The position numbers were made by a program, and so were the translations under genes. This document shows positions 44,423-52,846 of a stretch of 64,000 nucleotides of DNA, piece after piece. The notes beneath the pieces are model-generated. The model saw nothing but the letters and a program-made list of their open reading frames with translations. It had not been told where the DNA came from and did no database searches. Each line of letters starts with the position of its first letter. The first letter of the stretch is position 1. Source of the stretch: Streptococcus entericus DSM 14446 (lineage in GTDB: Bacteria; Bacillota; Bacilli; Lactobacillales; Streptococcaceae); the NCBI RefSeq assembly GCF_000380025.1, contig NZ_KB904182.1:1-64000 (forward strand), in the 5' to 3' direction.

Positions 44423-46073
44423 GTTTCATCTGTTTAATTTTGCCCTCATCAGGGGTCACGCGTAGGGTCTTTTGTCCCGTATAGGTGACAAAGCCTGGCT
44501 TAGCGGCAGTCGGCTTGTGGAGCTTTCTGACCTCAATCATATCGACCTGAACCAAGTTTGACAAGCGTGCCTTCGAATAATAGGCCGCAAGCTCAGCAGC
44601 ATCGGTCTTAACCTCATCTGATGGATCAAGATTATCCCTGATAACCACGTGGCTCCCTGGAATATCCTTGGCGTGAAACCAGAGCTCGTTTTTCTTGGCC
44701 AGCTTGAAGGTCAACTCTTCGTTTTGCAGGTTGTTACGTCCAACCATGATGATGGTTTGACCATCTGACGCCAGATAGCTCTCAGGTTTTTTCCGTTTGT
44801 GAAGCTTATCTTGACTGCGACGACGGATAAAGCCTGTCTGTACCAGTTCGTCACGAATGTCACTGATGTCCTCACGACTGGCTTGACTGAGCGCCAGTTC
44901 CACCGTCTCCAGGTAAGCAATGGTCGCCTTGGTTTCAGCAATCAAACCTGTCAAGTGCTTGACCGCCTCCTTGAGTTTCTGGTATTTCTTGAAGTAACGC
45001 TGGGCATTCTGATTGGGCGTCAAGGCCTTATCAAGGGCAATCGTCATCGGCTCACCCGTGTAATAATTATCCAGCACCACGCTATCTTTGTCATTTGGCA
45101 CCTGATGCAAAAAAGTGGTCAAGAGCTCCCCTTTTTGGCGGAACTCCTCCGCATTCTCGGTCGCCAGTAGCTCGTCCTCCTGTTTGCCCAATTTCTTGCG
45201 GTTCTTGGCCAGTTCATTATCAACTTTCTGCACCAAGTCACTGGCCTGCTGAGCCACACGATCCCGCTCTGCCTTGTCCCTGAAAAAGACATCCAAAAGC
45301 TCCGACAGGCTCTCATAGGGTTTTGGGCTATCGCCCCATGGCAGAGCAGCAAAACCTTTTGCCGTTAAGCTGGGCTGAGAAGATTGAGCAAAAAATTGAC
45401 GGAAGGTTTTGAGCTTCTGGCTGCTGGTCATCAGCTCCTCAGACAACTTTTCCGCAGTATCCCGCCCCAACCCCTGAAAGAGGGATTGCAGGTTTTTGCC
45501 TGTCAGCTCCTGCGTTTGCAAGAGGTCAAAGAGCTTTTCATCCCCAATGGTAAAGGGGTTGGCCTTGCCTGTTTCAGGTGGTCTGAGGTAGTGACTTCCA
45601 GGCAGAATCGTCCGATAAGAGTTCTGCGAGAAACCGACGTGCTTGATGGACTCGATGATTTTACCTTGGCCCTTATCAACCAAGAGAATGTTGGAATGCT
45701 TGCCCATGATTTCGATGACCAGGGTCACCTTGAGCTGGTCGCCAATCTCAGTTTTGTTAGAGACGCTGATTTCCAGAATACGGTCATTATCCAACTGGTC
45801 AATCGTCTCAATCACCGCCCCCTGCAGGTACTTTCTCATCAGCATGGTAAAGGTATTTGGTACCTTTGGATTGTCAAAGTCAGCTCTTGTCAGCTGAATC
45901 CGACCAAAAACTGGGTGGGCGGACAGGAGCAGTTTATAGTTGGTGCGATGGTTGCGAATGCCCAGTACCAATTCGCGCTCGAAGGGCTGGTTGACCTTCT
46001 GGATACGACCACCTAGCAGATCTTCTTGCAACTCTTTCGTCAAATGGTGCAAAAAAAAGCCGTCAAAGGACAT
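44412..46073 (-). CDS. rqcH: NFACT family protein RqcH / fibronectin-binding-like (PavA)
   Basis: A 553-residue NFACT protein. N-terminal NFACT-N has FDGFFLHHLTKELQ and GGRIQKVNQP, a long coiled coil spans about 280-400, and the C-terminal NFACT-R part has HAKDIPGSHVVIRD. RqcH binds stalled 50S subunits and adds C-terminal alanine tails; streptococcal PavA/FbpA proteins were described as fibronectin-binding adhesins despite lacking a signal peptide, as here. An extended -10 TGcTATAAT lies upstream. Monocistronic. Confidence 0.92.
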   Translation of the reverse strand: MSFDGFFLHHLTKELQEDLLGGRIQKVNQPFERELVLGIRNHRTNYKLLLSAHPVFGRIQLTRADFDNPKVPNTFTMLMRKYLQGAVIETIDQLDNDRILEISVSNKTEIGDQLKVTLVIEIMGKHSNILLVDKGQGKIIESIKHVGFSQNSYRTILPGSHYLRPPETGKANPFTIGDEKLFDLLQTQELTGKNLQSLFQGLGRDTAEKLSEELMTSSQKLKTFRQFFAQSSQPSLTAKGFAALPWGDSPKPYESLSELLDVFFRDKAERDRVAQQASDLVQKVDNELAKNRKKLGKQEDELLATENAEEFRQKGELLTTFLHQVPNDKDSVVLDNYYTGEPMTIALDKALTPNQNAQRYFKKYQKLKEAVKHLTGLIAETKATIAYLETVELALSQASREDISDIRDELVQTGFIRRRSQDKLHKRKKPESYLASDGQTIIMVGRNNLQNEELTFKLAKKNELWFHAKDIPGSHVVIRDNLDPSDEVKTDAAELAAYYSKARLSNLVQVDMIEVRKLHKPTAAKPGFVTYTGQKTLRVTPDEGKIKQMKQTN

Positions 46074-46192
46074 GGGTCACCTCTTTCTATGGTTTTCTTT
46101 CTTTTATTATAGCACAGGACATGCGCAAACGCATGAAGAAAAACCAGCTTTACGTCCACCAGCAGAGAGGACAGGCGCAGAAATCGCCTTGC

Positions 46193-46221
46193 TTGAAAGA
46201 TGAGCTATTTTTCGGTATCAT
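46193..46221 (+). promoter_or_regulatory. Promoter of the glyoxalase gene
   Basis: -35 TTGAAA, 17 bp, -10 TATCAT; 30 bp before the ATG with AGGAGA between. Confidence 0.8.
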
Positions 46222-46250
46222 AGAGGTAGTTTACAGATAGGAGATTAGAG

Positions 46251-46625
46251 ATGAAACTATTGCACACTTGTATCCGTGTCAAGGATTTGGATGCCTCAAT
46301 TAACTTTTACAGCTCAGCATTTCCCTTTAAGGAAGTTCGCCGCAAGGACTTTCCTGACCACAAGTTCACACTTGTGTTTATGAAAACCGAAGGGGAAGAT
46401 TTCGAATTAGAGTTGACCTATAACTATGACCACCCAGGCTATGACTTGGGCGACGGCTATGGTCACTTGGCTGTAGGTGTGGAGGACTTAGAAGCCAGCC
46501 ACGCTAGCCATATCGCTGCAGGTTACGAGGTGACCGACCTCAAGGGTCTCCCTGGTCAAGAACCCCACTACTACTTTGTCAAAGATCCTGATGGCTACAA
46601 AATCGAAGTCATTCGCCTGCACTAA
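46251..46625 (+). CDS. gloA: Glyoxalase I (lactoylglutathione lyase, VOC fold)
   Basis: A 124-residue VOC-fold metalloenzyme detoxifying methylglyoxal. Metal ligands by position: His in LLHTCIRV (residue 5), Glu in FELELTYN, His in GYGHLAVGV and Glu in KIEVIRL. Length and ligand spacing match bacterial GloA. Own promoter, SD AGGAGA, and terminator. Confidence 0.92.
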   Translation: MKLLHTCIRVKDLDASINFYSSAFPFKEVRRKDFPDHKFTLVFMKTEGEDFELELTYNYDHPGYDLGDGYGHLAVGVEDLEASHASHIAAGYEVTDLKGLPGQEPHYYFVKDPDGYKIEVIRLH

Positions 46626-46660
46626 TCGCAGAGCAACCTACTGCTAGGCAATTATTAACC

Positions 46661-46705
46661 AAGCTGATCATCTCTGTATTCACTAACAGGAGGGTCGGCT
46701 TTTTT
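46661..46705 (+). terminator. Terminator of gloA
   Basis: AAGCTGA/TCGGCTT arms (one G-U) with a long loop, then TTTTTT. Confidence 0.6.
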
Positions 46706-46803
46706 AGTGCGCAACTAAGTTACTGTGAAAGGTGGCAACAGTTTTTATCGTAAGCATTTTGATACAATACTGTCCCTGCTGCAATGGTTGGTAAAGGAGA
46801 CTG

Positions 46804-47049
46804 ATGTATTACTTGAAAAAATATCACCATCAGCCCAGCATCACGATCGGCTATGCCCGCGTCAGCTCTGCTGACCAGCGTCAAGCGCTAGGACTAGCCG
46901 TCCAAAGGGATGCCCTCAGCTTTTGCGACCTTATCTTTGTCGAGAAAGACTCAGGAGCTAACAACCATCATCCCCAACTGGATAAAGCCCTTGAGACCAA
47001 TCATTGTCTTCGACATGGCGTTCACGGCCTGTGTCCTCAATACGAATGA
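46804..47049 (+). pseudogene. Serine resolvase N-terminal fragment
   Basis: About 60 codons match the catalytic start of resolvase/invertase enzymes: ITIGYARVSSADQRQALGL (active Ser), VQRDALSF and [10 protein letters not shown]. Homology stops near base 46990, where the sequence changes into unrelated DNA. SD AAGGAG remains. No DNA-binding domain, so it cannot be a working recombinase. Confidence 0.8.
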
Positions 47050-47092
47050 TAAAAGTACCACCATGATGACGAGCATAAAGGCGACTTGGCAG
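46997..47092 (-). pseudogene. Antisense fragment of glutamyl-tRNA synthetase (gltX)
   Basis: Minus strand, about 32 codons encode [18 protein letters not shown] followed by [10 protein letters not shown], the well-known region after the HIGH motif in GluRS (normally ...IRIEDTDRERHVEDGE...). The Asp after IEDT is Gly. Only this internal segment is present, fused to the resolvase piece on one side and the surface-protein tail on the other. Confidence 0.75.
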
Positions 47093-47312
47093 TTCAGATC
47101 AGTTTTGCGGAAACGGCAGAAGAATTGGATAGGGTCAAGGCACAGTTCGCCAAATTAACGACCTCTGCCACTCCAGCGCAAACACAGCCAGCACAGGGAA
47201 CAAAGCAACCCTGCCACAAACAGGTGAGACTAGTTCCCTTGCCCTGACAGGCTTGGGGCTGGTGACGACTTTGGCAAGCCTTGGCTTAGCTCATCGTCGT
47301 AAGACTGAGTAG
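47093..47312 (+). pseudogene. C-terminal remnant of an LPXTG surface protein
   Basis: One frame encodes FAETAEELDRVKAQFAKLTT and a Thr/Gln/Pro-rich stretch. After a frameshift near 47205-47211 the next frame gives LPQTGETSSLALTGLG, a hydrophobic helix (LVTTLASLGLA) and HRRKTE before TAG. This is a cell-wall sorting signal for sortase, with no start or body of the protein left. Confidence 0.85.
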
Positions 47313-47349
47313 TCCTAACACGATGCGTTAGACTAGCTTTATTAACTCA

Positions 47350-47382
47350 AACAACCTTGCTCAGTTGAGCAAGGTTGTTTTG
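47350..47382. terminator. Terminator of ackA
   Basis: 14-bp perfect stem AACAACCTTGCTCA/TGAGCAAGGTTGTT just past the ackA stop; T-rich on both strands. Confidence 0.88.
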
Positions 47383-47383
47383 C

Positions 47384-48574
47384 TTAGTTTTTCAACTTTT
47401 CAACATCTCGCGCGATGACCAACTCTTCATCTGTTGGAACCACGAGGACACGCACTTTGGCAGCTGGTGTTGAGATGTCACCTGAGTTACCAAAAACATT
47501 CTTCTCAGGGTCAATGTCAAGACCAAACCATGTCAAGCCGTTGACAACAGACTCGCGTACCAGAGTTGAGTTTTCACCGATACCTGCTGTGAAGACCAGA
47601 GCATCTGCACCGTTAAGCACCGCTAGATATTGACCGATAAACTTCTGCAGGCGATTAACCAGCATATTGAAGGCTAGGGTACATTTTTCATCTCCTGCCG
47701 CAACACCTGCTTCAATCTCGCGCATATCACTGGATACTTCGGCAATACCGAGGAGACCGGATTGCTTGTTGAGGACGTTGACGACATCTGCAGCATCTTT
47801 TAGCTCTTCCACCTGCTCGATTAGATAAGGAATGATAGCTGGGTCAATATCCCCTGAACGTGTCCCCATCATCGGACCAGCAAGCGGTGTGAAGCCCATG
47901 GATGTGTCGACAGATTTACCACCATCAATCGCTGAGATTGAGATCCCATTACCGATGTGAGCGGTAATCAATTTCGTTTCTTCCAATGGTTTGCCAAGCA
48001 ACTCAGCCGCCCGACGAGACACGTAGTAGTGGCTTGTTCCATGAGCACCGTATTTACGCACTTGATGGTCTGTATAGAACTTATTTGGTACGGGGTAGCG
48101 GTAAGCAACCTCTGGCATGGTCGTATGGAACGCTGTATCAAAGACCGCGACGCTAGTGATGTCTGGTAAGATTTCCTTAAAGGCACGGATACCAGCCACG
48201 TTAGCTGGGTTGTGAAGTGGCGCTAAGCTAGATAACTTCTCAATACGAGCGATAGCTTCCTCGTCCAAGAGAACTGATTCTTTGAAGTCTTCACCACCAG
48301 CAACAACGCGGTGACCGACGCCTGTAATCTCATCATAGCTACTGATAATCTTGTAGCGAATCAAATCATCTAGCAAAAGCTTTACAGCTTGGTTATGGTC
48401 AGCAATATCAAGGGTTTGGGATTCCTTTTTCCCATCAAACTTTACAGTTGAAATCGAATCTTTCAAACCGATACGCTCAACAATACCAGCTGCCAAGACT
48501 TCTTCTTCTGGCATGCGGTAAAGTTGCCACTTTAAGCTTGAACTACCTGCGTTGATTGCAATTGTTTTTGACAT
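47384..48574 (-). CDS. ackA: Acetate kinase
   Basis: A 396-residue enzyme making ATP and acetate from acetyl phosphate. It has [10 protein letters not shown] at the N-terminus, [26 protein letters not shown] and TAGIGENS. The start MSKTIAIN at 48574 is preferred; an adjacent ATG sits one codon upstream. SD AGAGGTG. It follows the YtxK-like methyltransferase, the usual streptococcal pair, but also has its own extended -10 (TGcTATAAT) at 48605-48610. Confidence 0.97.
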   Translation of the reverse strand: MSKTIAINAGSSSLKWQLYRMPEEEVLAAGIVERIGLKDSISTVKFDGKKESQTLDIADHNQAVKLLLDDLIRYKIISSYDEITGVGHRVVAGGEDFKESVLLDEEAIARIEKLSSLAPLHNPANVAGIRAFKEILPDITSVAVFDTAFHTTMPEVAYRYPVPNKFYTDHQVRKYGAHGTSHYYVSRRAAELLGKPLEETKLITAHIGNGISISAIDGGKSVDTSMGFTPLAGPMMGTRSGDIDPAIIPYLIEQVEELKDAADVVNVLNKQSGLLGIAEVSSDMREIEAGVAAGDEKCTLAFNMLVNRLQKFIGQYLAVLNGADALVFTAGIGENSTLVRESVVNGLTWFGLDIDPEKNVFGNSGDISTPAAKVRVLVVPTDEELVIARDVEKLKN

Positions 48575-48604
48575 CATACACCTCTTTTTTTTGTTATCCC
48601 TTAC

Positions 48605-48610
48605 ATTATA
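48605..48610 (-). promoter_or_regulatory. -10 of ackA
   Basis: Minus-strand TGcTATAAT, 31 bp before the ATG; no clear -35. Confidence 0.6.
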
Positions 48611-48722
48611 GCAAATTCTTATCAAAATGGCACGCCTTTGGACTATATTTTTTTGTGAGTTTGTGACGTTTTTAACAGTTGTTTCCCAGACATGATAGAC
48701 TATAAACGATTCACAATCATTA

Positions 48723-49667
48723 TTAGCTACTTTTCCAGGTCCTAAGAGCTTTCATAAATGCTCTTAAAGCATCGGGGTCTTTTAAATCAGTTAAGGGATA
48801 GATGAAGCTCTCCTTGCTTTTTTCTGCTTGCTTTTGCAAGATAAAAATCGATTTGGTCAGTTGCTGACCAGCAAAAAGGTTATCAGGCAAGGTAATCACA
48901 CCAAGGATATTGGCATAGTCGCTTAGCCATTGTTTCAATAAATCTGCCTGCGGGCTTGTTAACAAGTTATTTGGCGCTAGAAAAATCGCTAGTCCTCCAG
49001 GTTTTAAGTACTTGAGCGATTGTTCCATGAGGAGATGATGCGCATAGGTTTTTTGCCCTGTTGCGGCCACCTGATAGCGGCTAGCAATCTCTTCATCAGG
49101 GTAATATCCAACTGGCAAATCAGACAAAATCACATCGCTCTCTGGCAAATGCTGCGGACGAACAGCGTCGCCTTGTACCAAAGTCAACGGTAAACCAGCA
49201 ATCTCAGCCATGCTAGCCGATAAATCAATCAGCAAGTCATCCAGCTCAATGCCTGTATAAGTTAGCTGCTTACTGGTTTGGCTGAGCAAGGTTAAGGCCA
49301 GATTGCCCGTACCTGAACCGATTTCCAGAACATCCAGCTGAGGTTTATCCGTCAGGACTTCAATCAAGAACAAGAGGATAAAGCCCAGTGAATCTGGGGT
49401 GAATTGATGATTGGGTTGGAGCTTATCTGTCTGACTACCCTTGATGAGTAGGAACTGATAAACACGTCGCCAGTCCTCAGCACTCAGTTTAAGGTCACGT
49501 AGGGCTTGATGGCGCTTGGCTAGGTGCTCGCTTGCTGCTTCTTCCCCAAGATAGGACGCATTTTGCTCAATCAAGGCATCAAAGAAATGGGTTGATAAGG
49601 CCGTTTGCAGATCATGGGTATTGTCCAGCACCAGCTGGTAGGCCTGTTCGATTTTAGTTAATGTCAT
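48723..49667 (-). CDS. Class I SAM-dependent methyltransferase (YtxK/ComYH-like)
   Basis: A 314-residue protein with an N-terminal helical part and a Rossmann methyltransferase: [15 protein letters not shown] (SAM loop, about 117-131) and [12 protein letters not shown] in the place of the NPPY motif of N6-adenine methylases. This gene sits between the last comG/comY pilin gene and ackA in streptococci; in S. mutans the equivalent comYH contributes to competence. Here the upstream side is prophage. ATG 49667 has GAAAGG; a minus-strand extended -10 lies 30 bp upstream. Confidence 0.88.
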   Translation of the reverse strand: MTLTKIEQAYQLVLDNTHDLQTALSTHFFDALIEQNASYLGEEAASEHLAKRHQALRDLKLSAEDWRRVYQFLLIKGSQTDKLQPNHQFTPDSLGFILLFLIEVLTDKPQLDVLEIGSGTGNLALTLLSQTSKQLTYTGIELDDLLIDLSASMAEIAGLPLTLVQGDAVRPQHLPESDVILSDLPVGYYPDEEIASRYQVAATGQKTYAHHLLMEQSLKYLKPGGLAIFLAPNNLLTSPQADLLKQWLSDYANILGVITLPDNLFAGQQLTKSIFILQKQAEKSKESFIYPLTDLKDPDALRAFMKALRTWKSS

Positions 49668-49695
49668 GGGTTGCCTTTCCAACGTTTTTGGTCTC

Positions 49696-49701
49696 ATTAT
49701 A
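49696..49701 (-). promoter_or_regulatory. Extended -10 of the ytxK-like gene
   Basis: Minus-strand TGgTATAAT about 30 bp before the ATG. It would let ytxK and ackA be transcribed even if the upstream operon is cut off. Confidence 0.6.
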
Positions 49702-49785
49702 CCAAAATTATCAAAAACCCTCTACTATCGTATTTATCAGACTGCCTCCCCCTAAAATCACGACCTCTGGACAAGGTCCTTTTTC

Positions 49786-49850
49786 TTTATCTACTATATT
49801 CCTACTGTATTCTACTGTGTTTTACTGTAACCTGCTGTGTTCAGAACACG
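49786..49850. repeat. Short degenerate tandem repeat beside the prophage end
   Basis: Five units of 9-11 bp resembling CTACTGTATT: CTACTATATTC, CTACTGTATT, CTACTGTGTTT, TACTGTAAC, CTGCTGTGTTC. It lies between the core gene ytxK and the endolysin terminator; possibly integrase arm sites or part of an attachment region. Confidence 0.45.
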
Positions 49851-49851
49851 C

Positions 49852-49884
49852 AAAAAAGCCCTCTGGATTGCTCCAAAGGGCTTT
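49852..49884 (-). terminator. Terminator of the prophage lysis module
   Basis: Minus strand AAAGCCCT-TTGG / CCAG-AGGGCTTT with T-run, 24 bp after the endolysin stop. Confidence 0.85.
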
Positions 49885-49907
49885 AGTCGTCTTATCGTAT
49901 CTAGTGC

Positions 49908-51272
49908 TTAAACTGGCGTTTTAGTCAGCTTGTAAGTGACACCATTGATAGAGATTTCAACCCCATCAATCGTGATGTCAATCTTGTCTTTGCTACCGAC
50001 ATTATCGACGGTAGCACGGTCAAACTTGTCTAGTGATCCGTTCTCCTGCTCAATGGCTTTCAAACGGCTAGAAGCTCCCACAAGGTAGTCATCATAGCCA
50101 CTTGCAGCATAGTCATAGACTGCACCGCCTGCCTTGAACATACCCTTAATAGCTTCTGAGAATGTCTTAGCACCGCTGACCTTATAGCTACCGCCTGAGC
50201 GTAGCAGGTAAAACCAATCCGTCAGGAAGTCCTCTACAGAGGCATACCGCATATAGTGGCCACCTTCATTTGATGGACGGGGTGAGCCTTGAGTCACGGT
50301 CACACCACTAGGTCGCTCAGCTTTGCCAGTCAAGGTCATGCCTCCCCAGTTGTTGTCTGCCTTACCGACTGCCGAGGTCCCCCAAAGCCCCTCAAAGTGC
50401 AGGACGGTGATAGCGTAGCTAGGGAGGATGTTATGCTCCTTGCACTTGGCCAGAATGGCATCAAGGACTGACTTTTTGAGGATTGCACCATTAAAGGACA
50501 GGTCACCAGACTCCTGTTGGACTACTGGTTGAGCTGACTCAGTCTGGGTCTGTTTCGCTTTGACCATATCGCTGACAATAGCCTGCACAGCCTCGTAACG
50601 ACTACCCAGAGCTTTCTTGCGATCATCACCGTTGCCGTGCTTCCCTGCTAGGACTTCCTGGGCCAGTTCTTGGTCCGATTTGTCAGGGTCCTTTTGATCT
50701 GTCTTAAGTAGCTCATTGACCATCCTTTGCACAGCCTCAGCTCTCGAGCCAAGTGCCTGCTGACGGACTTTGCCATCGCCATAGGCACCAGCCAAGACCT
50801 CTCGAGCCAACTGCTCATCGCTTTTGGTCTGAGAAGCTCCGCCATTTTTCAAACGATAGATGTAGTAGTAAGGCCGACCAGCATAAGACCAGCTGACATC
50901 GTGGTCAGTCACGCTAATGCCTTTGGCCGACCAGTTGCAGTGGATGATGTTGTCGCCGTCGACGAACATACCCGTGTGACCAGCCGCACCGCTAGATTGA
51001 CCCCGACGACCCCAGATAAAGACGTCGCCACGCTGGGCGGTAAAGGCCTGGTTCTCAGCGATCAGCTCGTAGCCGTTTTTGATCAACCAGTCGTGCATGT
51101 ACTCGGTATTTACGGCCCAACCTGCAGAAATTGCACCACCCGCCATTAGCGCATAATATACAGCACTAGAGCAGTCATAACTATTCGGACCATTGCGGTA
51201 GTCCATTGAGTAGGTCACTTTTCCAGCTCGTGCTGACATCCATGCAATAGCCGTTTCAATGTTAATTCCCAT
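49908..51272 (-). CDS. Bifunctional prophage endolysin (NlpC/P60-like, two Cpl-7 repeats, glucosaminidase)
   Basis: A 454-residue lysin. Residues 1-150: peptidase/amidase of the Amidase_5 type with catalytic Cys in SYDCSSAVYYALM and His in AGHTGMFVDG. Residues about 160-245: two Cpl-7 wall-binding repeats, each with LAxEVLAG-x-(Y/H)GDG/GNGxxR and ALGSRxEAVQ. Residues about 265-410: glucosaminidase (LPSYAITVLHFEGLWGTS with a likely acidic residue, NNWGGMTLTG, YASVEDFLTDWFYLL). The same layout is known from the S. agalactiae lambda-Sa2 lysin. ATG 51272 has GGAGAGGTGG upstream and overlaps the holin end. Confidence 0.92.
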   Translation of the reverse strand: MGINIETAIAWMSARAGKVTYSMDYRNGPNSYDCSSAVYYALMAGGAISAGWAVNTEYMHDWLIKNGYELIAENQAFTAQRGDVFIWGRRGQSSGAAGHTGMFVDGDNIIHCNWSAKGISVTDHDVSWSYAGRPYYYIYRLKNGGASQTKSDEQLAREVLAGAYGDGKVRQQALGSRAEAVQRMVNELLKTDQKDPDKSDQELAQEVLAGKHGNGDDRKKALGSRYEAVQAIVSDMVKAKQTQTESAQPVVQQESGDLSFNGAILKKSVLDAILAKCKEHNILPSYAITVLHFEGLWGTSAVGKADNNWGGMTLTGKAERPSGVTVTQGSPRPSNEGGHYMRYASVEDFLTDWFYLLRSGGSYKVSGAKTFSEAIKGMFKAGGAVYDYAASGYDDYLVGASSRLKAIEQENGSLDKFDRATVDNVGSKDKIDITIDGVEISINGVTYKLTKTPV

Positions 51273-51606
51273 GATGACCACCTCTCCAATTATCGTGCAT
51301 CTGCTTTACGGCAGCTTCAATAAAGACATCAAGTTGCTTGTCAGTCATATAGATATTGTGCTTAGCCAATTCATCGCTGACAGCTACTTTAGCAGCCTGC
51401 AATTTATCAGCACCTTTCCAACCATTCTCCGCCGCAATCTGCTCAACGGCATTCACGGCATTCTTTGCCAAAATCTCAACGATTTTAACAGCCTTTTCGC
51501 CACCTTTGGCAATAAGGTATTTCTTAACCGACTGAACAGCTACCCCAACTAAAGCTGTTACGATAGACAGGAATGCTGTCACTAAAATTGTCTGAATATC
51601 TTGCAT
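51262..51606 (-). CDS. Phage holin, LLH family
   Basis: A 114-residue protein: one N-terminal membrane helix (TILVTAFLSIVTALVGVAV) and an Ala/Lys-rich helical rest with NAVEQIAAENGWKGADK, typical of LLH holins. It forms the membrane lesion releasing the endolysin. ATG 51606 with AAAGGA upstream; it starts immediately after the preceding gene's stop and overlaps the endolysin start. Confidence 0.8.
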   Translation of the reverse strand: MQDIQTILVTAFLSIVTALVGVAVQSVKKYLIAKGGEKAVKIVEILAKNAVNAVEQIAAENGWKGADKLQAAKVAVSDELAKHNIYMTDKQLDVFIEAAVKQMHDNWRGGHHGN

Positions 51607-51607
51607 A

Positions 51608-51907
51608 TTATCGTCCTTTCTCGATTTCGTCCATACGGTCATTCATACGGACTAACTCTTTTTGAACCTCTCCGACAGTTTGCGAAATCCCCTTCAGCTC
51701 CACCGTCGTCTGATCCAAATGGTCCATTAAGCGTTCTTCACGCTGATTAGCCTCGGTTCGTGATTGCTCAAAAAAGTCTGTCAACTTTCTCTCCCTTTTA
51801 TCCGATGTGCGGACCAGATAGCGAACCACCGCTCCAAACAGAAGAATAAAAAGAATAGCCCAGACAAATTGTGACTGAGCTATTCTCTCAACTTGTTCAA
51901 TAGGCAT
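51608..51907 (-). CDS. Holin-like BhlA/UviB-type protein
   Basis: A 99-residue protein with one membrane helix (FVWAILFILLFGAVVRYLV, about 14-32) followed by a basic and coiled-coil tail (LMDHLDQTTVELKG). It resembles the BhlA/UviB bacteriocin-holin group. SD AAAGGGGAG. Second membrane protein of the lysis module; could be a partner or regulator of the LLH holin. Confidence 0.72.
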   Translation of the reverse strand: MPIEQVERIAQSQFVWAILFILLFGAVVRYLVRTSDKRERKLTDFFEQSRTEANQREERLMDHLDQTTVELKGISQTVGEVQKELVRMNDRMDEIEKGR

Positions 51908-51910
51908 AGC

Positions 51911-52078
51911 CTACTCCCCTTTCGGCGTGTAGTTGACAACTTTTTCATCTGCAAGCTCTGGATGCCCCATCAACTCCAGCTGTGCCTTAACACGCTTTTT
52001 GAAAATCTTTGGCACATCCTTGAAAGAAAAATCAAAGTGCTCATCTACAATATTCATCGCCATTAACATTACCATCAT
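51911..52078 (-). CDS. Small prophage protein (55 aa)
   Basis: Start ATG 52078 with GGAG seven bases upstream. The protein has MMVMLMAMNIVDEHF and KDVPKIFKKRVKAQLELMG, a pattern like short helical proteins (XkdX/CD1375-type) found between tail fibre and holin genes. Function unknown. Confidence 0.6.
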   Translation of the reverse strand: MMVMLMAMNIVDEHFDFSFKDVPKIFKKRVKAQLELMGHPELADEKVVNYTPKGE

Positions 52079-52082
52079 GTTA

Positions 52083-52619
52083 TTACTCCGTTTCTGTATT
52101 TTCGTTAGTGGTAGAATTGTCGCTACCGTCGACATTGTCATTGCTTTCAGTGTCCGAAACATCTTCTTCCTCCCCTGATTGAGAATAATAGTCTGTAATC
52201 ATCTCCATCACAGATCCATTGAGAATAGCGAACTGATCTTCAATCGCCTTAAAGCGAGTGTTCCTGTCAGTTTCTGCTAACGACAAGCGTTCTTCCAAAT
52301 CAGTCTGCGACTTAGCCATGACTGTCATCTTAGTCTCAGCTTCAGCCATGAATTTTTTAGCAGACTTGACAACTGCTTCAATCTCATCAATCTTCTGGAC
52401 GCTCTCGGCCATAGCTCGGTCTGAAAACTCGGACTTGAAAAGCGCCTCACGGGCTAATTCGACCAGTTCACGCTCACTCTTGCCAGTTTGGTCTCCAAGC
52501 ACTCGCTCGGTAAAGGTCGCATAACCTGCTGTCGTTGAGGCGAGAACGATTTCTGTGTGTGTAATCACTCCGTCACTATCAAATATTTGGTATTTTCCCG
52601 CTACACTCCAAGACCTCAT
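52083..52619 (-). CDS. DUF1366 family prophage protein
   Basis: A 178-residue protein with an N-terminal beta part (VAGKYQIFDSDGVITHTEI), a helical middle, and an acidic Asp/Glu/Asn/Ser/Thr-rich tail. It resembles DUF1366 proteins commonly found next to the tail fibre gene in streptococcal phages. Its ATG overlaps the stop of the preceding gene (ATGA). Confidence 0.75.
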   Translation of the reverse strand: MRSWSVAGKYQIFDSDGVITHTEIVLASTTAGYATFTERVLGDQTGKSERELVELAREALFKSEFSDRAMAESVQKIDEIEAVVKSAKKFMAEAETKMTVMAKSQTDLEERLSLAETDRNTRFKAIEDQFAILNGSVMEMITDYYSQSGEEEDVSDTESNDNVDGSDNSTTNENTETE

Positions 52620-52834
52620 TCAACCACCTCACCCTCTGTCAGCAATCGCAACTTCTCAGCGAGTTCAGCATTTTCAGCCTCTAACTCCTCAATCCGTTGC
52701 TTATCAGTTTCAGATTGGGCTAGAGCTTGACCTAGCTGAGATTGCAGCTCCTCGTTTTGAGCTTCCAGCGTCGCAATCATCAAAGCTTTGCTAGCGATAT
52801 TGATTGCTAATTTAGATTGTATTGTGTCGTTCAT
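52616..52834 (-). CDS. Short coiled-coil prophage protein
   Basis: A 72-residue protein dominated by heptads (LEAQNEELQSQLGQALAQSE, RIEELEAENAELAEKLRLL). Typical small tail-module protein; no function assigned. SD GGAGGAG. Translationally coupled to the next gene by a 4-bp ATGA overlap. Confidence 0.65.
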   Translation of the reverse strand: MNDTIQSKLAINIASKALMIATLEAQNEELQSQLGQALAQSETDKQRIEELEAENAELAEKLRLLTEGEVVE

Positions 52835-52846
52835 TTGTTTCTCCTC

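Noticed and set aside
46120..46215. Short plus-strand frame between rqcH and gloA beginning MRKRMKKNQLYVHQ
   Set aside because: No SD, overlaps the gloA promoter, and no likeness to known proteins; taken as chance.
46804..47049. Functional site-specific recombinase
   Set aside because: Only the first 60 or so residues match; the rest is replaced by an antisense gltX piece.
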